64,000 bases of DNA, from positions 1 through 64,000 of the forward strand of contig CAAGDX010000006.1 in assembly GCA_900768685.1 (NCBI GenBank), given 5' to 3'. Below are positions 17,312 to 25,632 of the stretch, piece by piece. This stretch comes from Bacteroidales bacterium. GTDB lineage: Bacteria > Bacteroidota > Bacteroidia > Bacteroidales > Muribaculaceae. How positions within the stretch are numbered: position 1 is the first letter of the stretch; each line of letters starts with the position of its first letter. Below the pieces are notes generated by a model. The model did not search any database. It worked only from the letters and a program-made list of their open reading frames with translations, and was not told the origin of the DNA. The position numbers and the translations under genes are program-made.

Positions 17312-18895
17312 ATGAAACTCAATATATTGACAATATTTTCGGCTGTAGCACTTACTCTTTGTGCATGCAGTGACGATGATGTGGTTTTGACTACGAAAGA
17401 TTGGGATAACACTGCCACATATTTTGCATCAACAGATGCCGCACACCTTGACACCTATTATCAGCCACAAGTGGGATATGTTGGTGACCCAATGCCGTTC
17501 TATGACCCTGTGCAGAAAGATTATAAGATTTTCTATTTACAGGAGTATCGTCCTAACTCAAATACGTATCACCCATTTTGGTGTCTCCAAACATCAGACG
17601 GTGCTACATACGAATCACTTGGTGAATTAATCTCAACCGGCAGTGTTAATGAACTTGACGGTGCACTCGGAACAGGTTGTACGGTTTATAATGAAGCAGA
17701 CAAGACTTATTACACATTCTATACCGCACATTCGGCAAACTTGACCCTGACAGGTATCAATGAAGCGATTATGGTGGCTAAATCACAGGATTTCAAGACC
17801 TGGACAAAGGATCGCTCATTTATCCTTTCCGGTGAAGGTGAATACAGCACAAATGATTTCCGTGACCCTGCGATTTTCAAAACAGAAGATGGTGTCTATC
17901 ACATGGTGATTGCTACTCAGAGAAACGGAAAAGGTACACTTGCAGAATACACGTCAACGGACCTTAAAAACTGGAAATCCGAGGGAATGTTTATGAATAT
18001 GATGTGGGATCGTTTTTATGAATGTCCGGACGTATTCAAAATGGGCGAATGGTGGTACCTCGTATATTCTGAAAAACATGCTGCCGTGCGTAAAGTGCAG
18101 TATTTCAAAGGTCGTACACTTGAAGAACTCAAAGCCTCAACGCTTAATGATGCAGGTATTTGGCCCGATGACCATGAAGGTTTCTTGAACTCTCGTTCAT
18201 TCTATGCCGGAAAAACTGCATCAGACGGCGATAAACGTTACATCTGGGGATGGTGTCCTACACGTCCGGGAAATGACAATATCAATGTAGGTGCATATCC
18301 CGCAGAACCGGAATGGGCAGGAGCACTTGTGGCTCACGAACTTATCCAGAATGAAGACGGTACACTGACACTTGGTGCTGTTAAAGCTATAGAAAACAAA
18401 TTCAATACGGAAGTACCTGTAAAAGTAATGGCTAAATCAGATAATGTGACCGTAGGAAACGGTAACTATGAGTTGAGTGGTGACAGTTATGTGCTTTTCA
18501 ACAGACTTAACTCATGCAATAAGATTGAATTTACAGTAACTGCATCATCTGCAGATGACAAATTCGGTATTTCTTTTGTACGCGGCACCGACTCCACAAA
18601 GTATTATACCCTCGTAGTTAACCCTGAAGGCAGCACACGCAGAAAAATAAACTTTGAGGAAGAAGGAGAAGAAGGCACAGGTTTTGTCAATGGTGGTGAC
18701 GGCTATCTATTTAACACCCCGGCAGACAATGTTTACAATGTGGTAATACTTACGGATAATTCCGTATGCAACGTGTATATAAACAATGTAGCAGCACACA
18801 CTATCCGCCTTTATGGTATTCAGAAAAACTGCTGGTCCATAAATAATTATGGTGGCAAAATAGCAGTGTCCGGTCTTAAAGTTAGCAAACAATAA
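17312..18895 (+). CDS. Surface GH32 lipoprotein, endo-fructanase (endo-levanase-like)
   Basis: A 527-aa lipoprotein with lipobox LCAC (Cys19) followed by SDDD, a surface-export context. The GH32 propeller has VGDPMPFYD (nucleophile Asp59) in place of the usual WMNDPNG, FRDPAIF (Asp185) and YECPDVF (acid/base Glu237), so the triad is complete. A C-terminal beta-sandwich covers about residues 375-527. The altered nucleophile motif and lipoprotein signal resemble the surface endo-levanase BT1760 more than exo-acting GH32 enzymes, so I infer internal cleavage of beta-2,6 fructan before SusCD import. An inulin-type specificity is not excluded. Confidence 0.87.
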   Translation: MKLNILTIFSAVALTLCACSDDDVVLTTKDWDNTATYFASTDAAHLDTYYQPQVGYVGDPMPFYDPVQKDYKIFYLQEYRPNSNTYHPFWCLQTSDGATYESLGELISTGSVNELDGALGTGCTVYNEADKTYYTFYTAHSANLTLTGINEAIMVAKSQDFKTWTKDRSFILSGEGEYSTNDFRDPAIFKTEDGVYHMVIATQRNGKGTLAEYTSTDLKNWKSEGMFMNMMWDRFYECPDVFKMGEWWYLVYSEKHAAVRKVQYFKGRTLEELKASTLNDAGIWPDDHEGFLNSRSFYAGKTASDGDKRYIWGWCPTRPGNDNINVGAYPAEPEWAGALVAHELIQNEDGTLTLGAVKAIENKFNTEVPVKVMAKSDNVTVGNGNYELSGDSYVLFNRLNSCNKIEFTVTASSADDKFGISFVRGTDSTKYYTLVVNPEGSTRRKINFEEEGEEGTGFVNGGDGYLFNTPADNVYNVVILTDNSVCNVYINNVAAHTIRLYGIQKNCWSINNYGGKIAVSGLKVSKQ

Positions 18896-18938
18896 AAGTA
18901 TTACATTATTTTATAACCAAATAAACAGTATAATAATT

Positions 18939-19880
18939 ATGAAAAAATTAGCATTAAGCATCTTTGCAACGCTTGCTTGCATTTTTGCAGCAAAAGCAGA
19001 TGTTGTAGAAGTTAAATCTTTGTATTCCGGCTCTCAAGATGTAACTTGGGAAAATTCCCTGATTATTGACGCAAGTGAATTTGCTTCAGGCGTTGAAGTG
19101 GGACATTTTATCCTCATAAACCTTGAAAATGCAACGGACGTCCTCGAAATTAAAGCAAATGGTGTTTGGTTGCCCGGTAGTATTTTTACTAATATTGAAG
19201 GTAAGTCTGAATACAAAGCTTATATTACTTCTCCGATGCTTTCAGCACTCAAACAATATGGTCTTGAAATTATCGGTAAATCATTCACTGTTACTTCTGT
19301 GAAAATTATGAATGATGGTACAACAGTTCCTGATGGTGCTATTTGGGCAGGATATTTTTGGGCTGATAATTGGACAACCATGGAACTCTTCAAAACAGCA
19401 TTTAATGTTTATCAGAAAGAAGCAGATGCAGAGAATAATTTTCTTGGTCATACAAAACTTATCATCAATCATGAAGCAGGTTATGACTACTACCTTCTGA
19501 ATGTGATGACACAATTTGATAATCCTGATGCAGTTTGGGCAAATTCCGAAAAAAATCTTACAAAAGGAACAACTCAGGTTACTGTTGACATTTCCGGTAT
19601 TGATGCTAATCAAGCTCTCGCAGATGTAAGTACTCTTCTTTTGCAATTCAATAAAGAAGGTGGAAACGGTTTTAATGTTACGTCTATATTATTAAGTGAT
19701 GAACATGGCGTAACAGGAGCAGCAGAAGTTTCCATGAGCGATATTGATGAAATGTTGCCTACAACGGTTTATAATCTTCAAGGAATAGCAGTGAAACACA
19801 ATGTACTTCCTGCAGAAGCTCTTGAATCACTTCCAAAAGGTTTATACATCATTAACGGAAAGAAAATTCTTAATAGATAA
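18939..19880 (+). CDS. Secreted protein of unknown function at the end of the fructan operon
   Basis: A 313-aa protein with signal peptide (1-20, ending FAAKA) and no lipobox. Residues 22-130 and 135-265 look like two related beta-rich domains. Both have a W near the start, an alternating hydrophobic stretch and a late V-T-S-V/I motif (FTVTSVKIM and FNVTSILLS). A C-terminal segment (VYNLQGIAVKHN to GLYIINGKKILNR) resembles a T9SS sorting domain. It follows the surface GH32 gene by 43 bases with no terminator between, so it is probably expressed with the fructan genes. No catalytic motif is recognised. A carbohydrate-binding role is a guess from context and domain look. Confidence 0.72.
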   Translation: MKKLALSIFATLACIFAAKADVVEVKSLYSGSQDVTWENSLIIDASEFASGVEVGHFILINLENATDVLEIKANGVWLPGSIFTNIEGKSEYKAYITSPMLSALKQYGLEIIGKSFTVTSVKIMNDGTTVPDGAIWAGYFWADNWTTMELFKTAFNVYQKEADAENNFLGHTKLIINHEAGYDYYLLNVMTQFDNPDAVWANSEKNLTKGTTQVTVDISGIDANQALADVSTLLLQFNKEGGNGFNVTSILLSDEHGVTGAAEVSMSDIDEMLPTTVYNLQGIAVKHNVLPAEALESLPKGLYIINGKKILNR

Positions 19881-19899
19881 AGTATATATACAATTGTAT

Positions 19900-19923
19900 A
19901 GGGGTAGCTATTTAACTGCCCCT
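19900..19923 (+). terminator. Weak hairpin after the fructan operon
   Basis: AGGGGTAG (19900-19907) pairs with CTGCCCCT (19916-19923) with one wobble pair, 19 bases after the stop codon. Only a mixed CT-rich tract follows, so it may be partial. Confidence 0.4.
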
Positions 19924-19990
19924 CTCTTTAAAAATCTCTAATGTATAGTTTTTAATAGACCTTTTAAGTAGAGTTATTTTGGTAAAACGA

Positions 19991-20031
19991 CAACAGGCAA
20001 AGACGTTGATGTCCTTGCCTGTTGGTTTTTT
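19991..20031. terminator. Terminator between convergent fructan operon and GT2 gene
   Basis: CAACAGGCAA (19991-20000) and TTGCCTGTTG (20015-20024) form a perfect 10-bp stem followed by GTTTTTTA on the plus strand. The minus-strand side has a weaker TTTT tract, so it may serve both directions. Confidence 0.85.
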
Positions 20032-20045
20032 ATTGTGAAAATATT

Positions 20046-20762
20046 CTATATTTTATCAAGTCCTTTAGTAAATTTGAGCCAATAGTATTTTATGGGATTG
20101 GTGTATTTGAGTTGTTTCCATGGGCGGCTGCTGTGTGGGCGATGCCAAACGGGGAGGTTTGTGAAAAGGTAGTTTTTGAAGCCGCAGTTGAGGGATTCGT
20201 GTGAGATAGTGACATCAAACCAGTTTTTGCTTTCGTCAAGGCGGTCAAAGTCAAAAGCGGAAAGAAATTCAGGTGTGAGTAGCGAGCAGCAAAAACTGCA
20301 GTGTTTCTTTTCCGGATACACGATGTTTTCTTTTCCTTTGGCATGAAGATAGGGGTAGTTTATCTCTCCTTTTTCATCAACTGTTACGGCAGCTGCTATT
20401 CCGCAGTCTTTTCTTTCTTCAGCACCGAAGTAAAGGTCTTGGAGTGTGTTTTTTTTCACAATCACATCACTTTCCACAATCAGAAGTCCTGCATCTGCCG
20501 CTATTGCTTCCTTGCGTGTCTTTTTCAGCACAAGGAGATAGTTTGGCGATGGATGAGTTGTGATGTCTTTAAGGTTCACCAGGTTAAAACCCATTTCTGC
20601 AGCAGCCTTTTCAAGTCGCAGAGTGTTTTCCTCTGTGCTGAAATCGTTGTAAACGGTGTAAGTGTAGGGGACTTTGATGTCTGAGTCCAAAATGGCATTC
20701 ACCGTTTCCAGGGTGAGGTCGATAGAATCCTTTACCGGTGTGATTATATGCAGTGATTTCAT
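20046..20762 (-). CDS. Family 2-type glycosyltransferase
   Basis: A 238-aa cytoplasmic protein without signal or membrane segment. It has the GT-A opening HIITPVKDSIDLTLETVNAIL, an early Asp-Phe-Ser (YNDFST) and a probable metal-binding acidic motif LIVESDVIVKKN near residues 94-105. This fits a short GT2 domain that transfers a sugar from a nucleotide donor; the acceptor is unknown. Its start is 4 bases after the lepA stop, so the two are almost certainly co-transcribed. The C-terminal RPHSSRPWKQLKY segment is basic and could touch membrane or acceptor. Confidence 0.72.
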   Translation of the reverse strand: MKSLHIITPVKDSIDLTLETVNAILDSDIKVPYTYTVYNDFSTEENTLRLEKAAAEMGFNLVNLKDITTHPSPNYLLVLKKTRKEAIAADAGLLIVESDVIVKKNTLQDLYFGAEERKDCGIAAAVTVDEKGEINYPYLHAKGKENIVYPEKKHCSFCCSLLTPEFLSAFDFDRLDESKNWFDVTISHESLNCGFKNYLFTNLPVWHRPHSSRPWKQLKYTNPIKYYWLKFTKGLDKI

Positions 20763-20766
20763 TATT

Positions 20767-22554
20767 TTAGTCTAATTTAAGCACGGCGAGGAATGCTTTC
20801 TGCGGCACTTCCACAGAACCGATTTGCTTCATACGTTTTTTACCTTTTTTCTGCTTTTCCAGGAGTTTGCGTTTACGCGAGATGTCACCGCCGTAACATT
20901 TTGCGGTAACGTCTTTACGGACAGCCTTTATTGTTTCTCGAGCAATGATTTTTGCACCTATTGCAGCTTGCACGGCAATGTCGAATTGCTGTCTCGGAAT
21001 CAGTTCTTTGAGTTTCTCGCACATTCTTCTGCCAAGGCTCACGGCATTATCAACGTGAGTGAGCGTGGAGAGTGCGTCAACGCTTTCACCGTTTAGCAAA
21101 ATGTCCAGTTTTATAAGTTTGGACTCGCGGAAATCGTGTAGGTGATAGTCAAAAGACGCATAACCTTTGGAAATAGACTTGAGTTTATCGTAAAAGTCTA
21201 TCACAATTTCACCCAGTGGCAAGTCAAACGTCAGTTCCATACGGTTTCCGGAAATGTATTCCTGTTTTATAAGTTCGCCGCGTTTTCCGAGGCACAATGT
21301 CATTATCGGTCCTATGTAATCAGCAGCGGTGATAACGGAAGCACGTATATATGGTTCTTCAATGCGTTCAATGAGAGTGAGGTCCGGTAGTCCGGAAGGG
21401 TTGTGCACTTCTGTCATTGCACCCTTTTTGTCATACACTTTGTATGAAACGTTTGGCACAGTGGTGATTACCTCCATATCAAACTCGCGGCTGAGGCGTT
21501 CTTGCACAATTTCCATGTGAAGCAGTCCGAGGAAGCCGCAACGGAATCCGAAACCGAGTGCGGCGGATGATTCCGGAGTGAAGGTGAGAGAGGCATCGTT
21601 CAGTTGTAACTTCTCAAGTGATGCACGGAGATTTTCAAAGTCTTCTGTTTCAATAGGATAAACGCCGGCAAAGACCATTGGCTTCACTTCCTCAAAACCG
21701 TCAATAGCAGCGGCGCAAGGACGTTCCACATGTGTGATTGTGTCGCCCACTTTCACTTCTTTTGACGTTTTAATGCCGGAAATAATGTAGCCTACATTGC
21801 CGGCAGAAAGCGTTTTGCGAGGAGACATATCAAGTTTGAGTACGCCAATTTCATCGGCATTGTACTGCTTGCCGGTAGCTACGAATTTCACGAAGTCGTT
21901 GCTATTGATAGTTCCGTTTACAATCTTGAAATATGCAATAATTCCGCGGAAGGGATTAAATACAGAGTCAAAAATAAGTGCCTGAAGTGGTGCATCAGGG
22001 TCTCCTACAGGTGCCGGAATGCGTTCGATAATTGCTTGCAGTATTTCCGGGATACCGATACCTGTTTTACCGCTGGCACGGATTATCTCGTCGCGTTTGC
22101 AGCCGAGGAGTTCGATAATCTGGTCTTCCACCTCATCCGGTTTTGCACTATCCAAATCCACCTTGTTTATTACCGGGATAATTTCCAAGTCGTTTTCAAT
22201 AGCCATATATAGGTTTGAAATGGTCTGTGCCTGAATGCCTTGCGAAGCATCTACAATCAGCAGTGCTCCCTCGCAAGCGGCAATGGAGCGTGATACTTCA
22301 TAGCTGAAATCCACGTGTCCCGGAGTGTCAATAAGGTTTAGCGTAAAGTTTTCTCCGTTTAGAGCATACTCCATTTGTATGGCATGGCTCTTGATGGTGA
22401 TACCTCTTTCACGTTCCAAATCCATATCGTCAAGAACTTGTGCCTGGAGGTCTTTTTGAGCTATTGTGTGAGTGTATTCAAGAAGACGGTCGGCAAGTGT
22501 GGATTTGCCGTGGTCAATATGTGCGATAATGCAAAAGTTTCGTATATTTTTCAT
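20767..22554 (-). CDS. lepA: Elongation factor 4 (LepA) translational GTPase
   Basis: A 595-aa ribosome-associated GTPase that back-translocates or aids stalled ribosomes. GTPase motifs are intact: AHIDHGKST (G1), DTPGHVDF (G3) and NKVDLD (G4). The LepA-specific C-terminal domain ends with RKRLLEKQKKGKKRMKQIG and an IDVPQKAF-like VEVPQKAFLAVLK. The ATG at 22554 gives the canonical MKNIRNFCIIAH start; the TTG codon just before it is not needed. Promoter elements lie at 22577-22607. Length is typical. Confidence 0.97.
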   Translation of the reverse strand: MKNIRNFCIIAHIDHGKSTLADRLLEYTHTIAQKDLQAQVLDDMDLERERGITIKSHAIQMEYALNGENFTLNLIDTPGHVDFSYEVSRSIAACEGALLIVDASQGIQAQTISNLYMAIENDLEIIPVINKVDLDSAKPDEVEDQIIELLGCKRDEIIRASGKTGIGIPEILQAIIERIPAPVGDPDAPLQALIFDSVFNPFRGIIAYFKIVNGTINSNDFVKFVATGKQYNADEIGVLKLDMSPRKTLSAGNVGYIISGIKTSKEVKVGDTITHVERPCAAAIDGFEEVKPMVFAGVYPIETEDFENLRASLEKLQLNDASLTFTPESSAALGFGFRCGFLGLLHMEIVQERLSREFDMEVITTVPNVSYKVYDKKGAMTEVHNPSGLPDLTLIERIEEPYIRASVITAADYIGPIMTLCLGKRGELIKQEYISGNRMELTFDLPLGEIVIDFYDKLKSISKGYASFDYHLHDFRESKLIKLDILLNGESVDALSTLTHVDNAVSLGRRMCEKLKELIPRQQFDIAVQAAIGAKIIARETIKAVRKDVTAKCYGGDISRKRKLLEKQKKGKKRMKQIGSVEVPQKAFLAVLKLD

Positions 22555-22576
22555 CAATTTTTCTGCTATATTTTTG

Positions 22577-22607
22577 CAAAATTACAACTTTTTTTGCAAA
22601 ACACAAA
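22577..22607 (-). promoter_or_regulatory. lepA promoter
   Basis: On the minus strand TTTG (22604-22607) and TAATTTTG (22577-22584) are separated by 19 bases, an exact match to the Bacteroidota -33/-7 pair. The -7 element is 22 bases before the lepA ATG, giving a short leader. Confidence 0.75.
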
Positions 22608-22657
22608 GAGGCATGTGCGATAGGGCTTACAGAAATTGCAAAAGTGTTTGCAAAACA

Positions 22658-22692
22658 CATGAAAAAGCATGATGAATATGCCTTTTTTCATG
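22658..22692. repeat. Inverted repeat between prs and lepA
   Basis: CATGAAAAAGCAT (22658-22670) and ATGCCTTTTTTCATG (22678-22692) form a hairpin with a 2-base bulge. The neighbouring bases also carry a near-palindrome, GTGTTTGCAAAACAC. It may help end transcription from prs upstream of the lepA promoter. Confidence 0.45.
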
Positions 22693-22728
22693 AAAAAAAT
22701 AAGGCGACACATTTCTGCATCGCCTTAT
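22692..22728 (-). terminator. prs terminator
   Basis: ATAAGGCGA (22699-22707) and TCGCCTTAT (22720-22728) form a 9-bp stem. On the minus strand it is followed by a seven-residue T run. It begins 23 bases after the prs stop codon. Confidence 0.85.
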
Positions 22729-22751
22729 CATCTATGAAAAATTTATGTTTT

Positions 22752-23687
22752 TTACTTAATCAGATATTGTGATGAGATAGATTCGTTTTCGTGAACTCTG
22801 CGGATAGTGTCAGCGAAAAGACGAGCAACGGAGAGGATAGTAGCCTTTTTGCAGTCTTTCTTGAATGGGATACTGTTTGTGAAAATCATTTCCACAAGAC
22901 CACATTCGTTAACTCTTTCAGATGCAGGGTCGCTCATTATTGCGTGTGAGCAAAGTGCACGTACTGTTTTAGCACCGTTTGCGAGCATGAGGTCTGCCGC
23001 TTTAGTGATAGTGCCTGCAGTGTCCACCATATCGTCAACGAGGATAACATTCTTATCCTTAACGTCACCGATAACGGTCATAGTGGCAACAACGTTTGCT
23101 TTAGCTCTCTGTTTGTGGCAGAGTACGAGAGGCACATTGAAATATTTTGCATAACTGTTGGCACGTTTTGCACCGCCCACGTCAGGTGTGGCAATTACCA
23201 TATCTTCAAGATTGAGCGACTGAATGTAAGGAATAAATACGGAAGAAGCGTAGAGGTGGTCAACCGGAACATTGAAGAAACCTTGAATCTGGTCTGCGTG
23301 CAAGTCCATAGTGATAACTCTGTCAACTCCGGCGGCACTGAGCAAATCAACAACCAACTTTGCGGCAATAGAAACGCGCGGTTTGTCTTTGCGGTCTTGT
23401 CTTGCCCAACCGAAATACGGGATAACGGCAACAATTGATTTTGCAGATGCTCTTTTGGCTGCGTCAATCATCAGCAAGAGTTCCATCAGATTGTCTGTTG
23501 GAGGAAATGTGGATACAACGAGGTAAACCTCGCAGCCTCGGATTGATTCTTCAAAAGAAACTTCAAATTCGCCATCAGCAAAGTGCTGAATGTTCATTTT
23601 TCCTAATTCGACACCGAGTTCCTGGCAAATTTCTTCTGCCATGTAGCGTGAATTGGTGCCGGCAAAAATCTTAAATGGAGGTAACAT
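22752..23687 (-). CDS. prs: Ribose-phosphate pyrophosphokinase
   Basis: A 311-aa cytoplasmic enzyme making PRPP from ribose-5-phosphate and ATP for nucleotide, His and Trp synthesis. It shows FADGEFEV near the N-terminus, the flexible-loop KxxRxxD-like region (GWARQDRKDKPR), the ribose-5-phosphate region TMDLHADQIQGFF and the PRPP signature VILVDDMVDTAGT (about residues 214-226). Class I length and motifs are complete. It is monocistronic by its flanking promoter (23726-23733) and terminator. Confidence 0.97.
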   Translation of the reverse strand: MLPPFKIFAGTNSRYMAEEICQELGVELGKMNIQHFADGEFEVSFEESIRGCEVYLVVSTFPPTDNLMELLLMIDAAKRASAKSIVAVIPYFGWARQDRKDKPRVSIAAKLVVDLLSAAGVDRVITMDLHADQIQGFFNVPVDHLYASSVFIPYIQSLNLEDMVIATPDVGGAKRANSYAKYFNVPLVLCHKQRAKANVVATMTVIGDVKDKNVILVDDMVDTAGTITKAADLMLANGAKTVRALCSHAIMSDPASERVNECGLVEMIFTNSIPFKKDCKKATILSVARLFADTIRRVHENESISSQYLIK

Positions 23688-23725
23688 ATAAATTTAATAT
23701 GTAGTAGGTGGATTAAATTATAGTG

Positions 23726-23733
23726 CAAAGGTA
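23726..23733 (-). promoter_or_regulatory. prs promoter -7 element
   Basis: The minus strand reads TACCTTTG, an exact TAnnTTTG match 38 bases before the prs start codon. The -33 element is not obvious because that region overlaps the end of the upstream amylase gene. Confidence 0.65.
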
Positions 23734-23734
23734 A

Positions 23735-25468
23735 TCATTTTGTTTCGCTTATTGAGCTATTTGCGGTGTCTTTTTTAGAATTAATTTTTTTGACGTGTGC
23801 TATCTTCCACATTACCGCACTGTTAGACCCGATTTGTGTGGCAAACGGTTTTTCCGTAGAAAAGCATTTTGTTTCCTTTATTCCGGTGAGGAGTTCTGTG
23901 GCTTGCAGTTCACCTTGAGGCATGCCGAGCATATCAAAGGCAAGTTTGGGAATGTTTATCTCCAGGTTTGCTTCATGTGCGGAGAAATTTACGGCAATAA
24001 GGATTGTATCCTTTCCGGAACTGCGGAGATAAGCGTACTGGCGATGTGGATTCAAGTGAGGATTGTCGTAGTTTACGTACATCAGGTCAAAAAACATTCC
24101 TTCTGCAATAGCTTTCTCCGTGTTGCAGATATTAAGGATATTTGAATACAGTTTGCGGAGTGCTTTTTCCTTTGCCGTGAGTTTTGAAACGCTGGGTTTT
24201 CCGTCGTTCAGCCATCGGCGTAGGGTAGGGATGCTCCAGTAGTCAAAAATAGTGGTGCGTCCGTCATGTCCGCTGTAGCCTTCCGCATCCGCTGCAGGTT
24301 CACCGAGTTCCTGTCCCATGTAAATCATCATCGGACCGGTGGAAAGAGTGGCACTGACAACAAGTGAAGGAGTTACAGTTTCTGCATTTCCGGCATATTG
24401 CGGAGAAGCAAAACGCTGTTCATCGTGATTTTCCAGGAAATTCAGCATGTGAGCGCCGATTCCGTCAACGGCTTGCCAGCAATTTGTGATTTGAGCGGCG
24501 GAAATGTGTGAGCATTGTATTCCGCGGAGTGTATCGTAGAGGTTTACCTTGTCGTAGAGATAGTCAAATCCGGCACGAGAAATAAACTCGCGGTACAACC
24601 CGACGTCGTAAATCTCTGCAATAAAAGTGATTTCCGGGTATTTCTCTTTCACGTTTGGTATAGCCCATTCCCAAAACTCCGTAGGCACCATAAATGCCAT
24701 GTCGCAACGGAATCCGTCAACGCCTTTCGCTGCCCAATACCTTAATATATTGAGCATCTTGAACCATACGGCAGGCGTTGGTTCAAAATGGCGGGAACCG
24801 TTTCCGTAGTCTATACCATAGTTTAGTTTTACTGTTTCGTACCAGTCGTATTGTGAAGGAAATGCAGTGAAACAGTCATTTCCGGAGGCTTTTGCAGGAA
24901 ATTCCACGTATGCATCGTCTCCGCTACCAAGGTCAATGCTCGGTGCAAAAAGTTGACGAGGAATGTAGTAAAAATCGTTTTTCGGAGAGAAAAACATAGA
25001 GTCATCGTCGTTTACTCCAAAGTCCTCTATTCCGGAGGGTTTTGCGTCGGAATGATATCTGCGTGCAAGGTGATTAGGTACAAAGTCTATTATCACTTTC
25101 ATTCCGGCATCGTGTGTACGTTTGACGAGAGCTTCAAATTCCTCTAAGCGTTTTTCCACATCAACGGCAATGTCCGGGTCAATATCGTAATAGTCGCTGA
25201 TAGCGTATGGGCTTCCGGCTTTTCCTTTGACAACGTGAGGGTTATCGGGAATAATACCGTATGCGGAATAATCCGTTGCGTGTGCGTGCTCAATCACGCC
25301 GGTAAACCATACATGTGTCACACCAAGTTCCTTAATGGATTTAAGAACACGAGACGTGATATCATTCATCTTTCCTACTCCGTTTTGCTCAATGTCGCCA
25401 TTTGGCACGCAAGTTTCACATTTGTTTGAAAACAATCTGGGAATAAGTTGATAAATGACAGGTTTCAT
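23735..25468 (-). CDS. Cytoplasmic alpha-amylase family protein, GH13
   Basis: A 577-aa enzyme for alpha-glucan turnover. I start at 25468 (MKPVIYQLIPRLF) because a -7 element at 25519-25526 lies inside the longer reading frame that could begin at 25579. The (beta/alpha)8 motifs are present: FVPNHLARR, DGFRCDMA (nucleophile Asp256), FIAEIYD (acid/base Glu285) and ENHDEQR (Asp349). There is no signal peptide, so it probably acts on intracellular glycogen or imported maltodextrin. A C-terminal beta domain (about 490-560) and a charged tail follow. It is not linked to a Sus locus here, and the precise substrate is open. Confidence 0.88.
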   Translation of the reverse strand: MKPVIYQLIPRLFSNKCETCVPNGDIEQNGVGKMNDITSRVLKSIKELGVTHVWFTGVIEHAHATDYSAYGIIPDNPHVVKGKAGSPYAISDYYDIDPDIAVDVEKRLEEFEALVKRTHDAGMKVIIDFVPNHLARRYHSDAKPSGIEDFGVNDDDSMFFSPKNDFYYIPRQLFAPSIDLGSGDDAYVEFPAKASGNDCFTAFPSQYDWYETVKLNYGIDYGNGSRHFEPTPAVWFKMLNILRYWAAKGVDGFRCDMAFMVPTEFWEWAIPNVKEKYPEITFIAEIYDVGLYREFISRAGFDYLYDKVNLYDTLRGIQCSHISAAQITNCWQAVDGIGAHMLNFLENHDEQRFASPQYAGNAETVTPSLVVSATLSTGPMMIYMGQELGEPAADAEGYSGHDGRTTIFDYWSIPTLRRWLNDGKPSVSKLTAKEKALRKLYSNILNICNTEKAIAEGMFFDLMYVNYDNPHLNPHRQYAYLRSSGKDTILIAVNFSAHEANLEINIPKLAFDMLGMPQGELQATELLTGIKETKCFSTEKPFATQIGSNSAVMWKIAHVKKINSKKDTANSSISETK

Positions 25469-25518
25469 ATAGTGTAGTTTTGAATTATCTTGAATTGTTT
25501 GTTGTTTTATATATGGCA

Positions 25519-25526
25519 CAAAGTTA
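25519..25526 (-). promoter_or_regulatory. GH13 gene promoter -7 element
   Basis: The minus strand reads TAACTTTG, matching TAnnTTTG, 50 bases before the ATG at 25468. It decides the start of the amylase gene. Confidence 0.6.
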
Positions 25527-25632
25527 CGCAATATTTTCATATTTCTGAATATTAATTTGAAATTTTCTTTTCTTTGCAATAATTGTGGGCTATGAACGTT
25601 AATATATTATTGTGAACATTATTAGAAAGAAA

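Noticed and set aside
25469..25579. N-terminal extension of the GH13 enzyme
   Set aside because: A -7 element lies inside it and the GH13 fold starts at MKPVIYQL.
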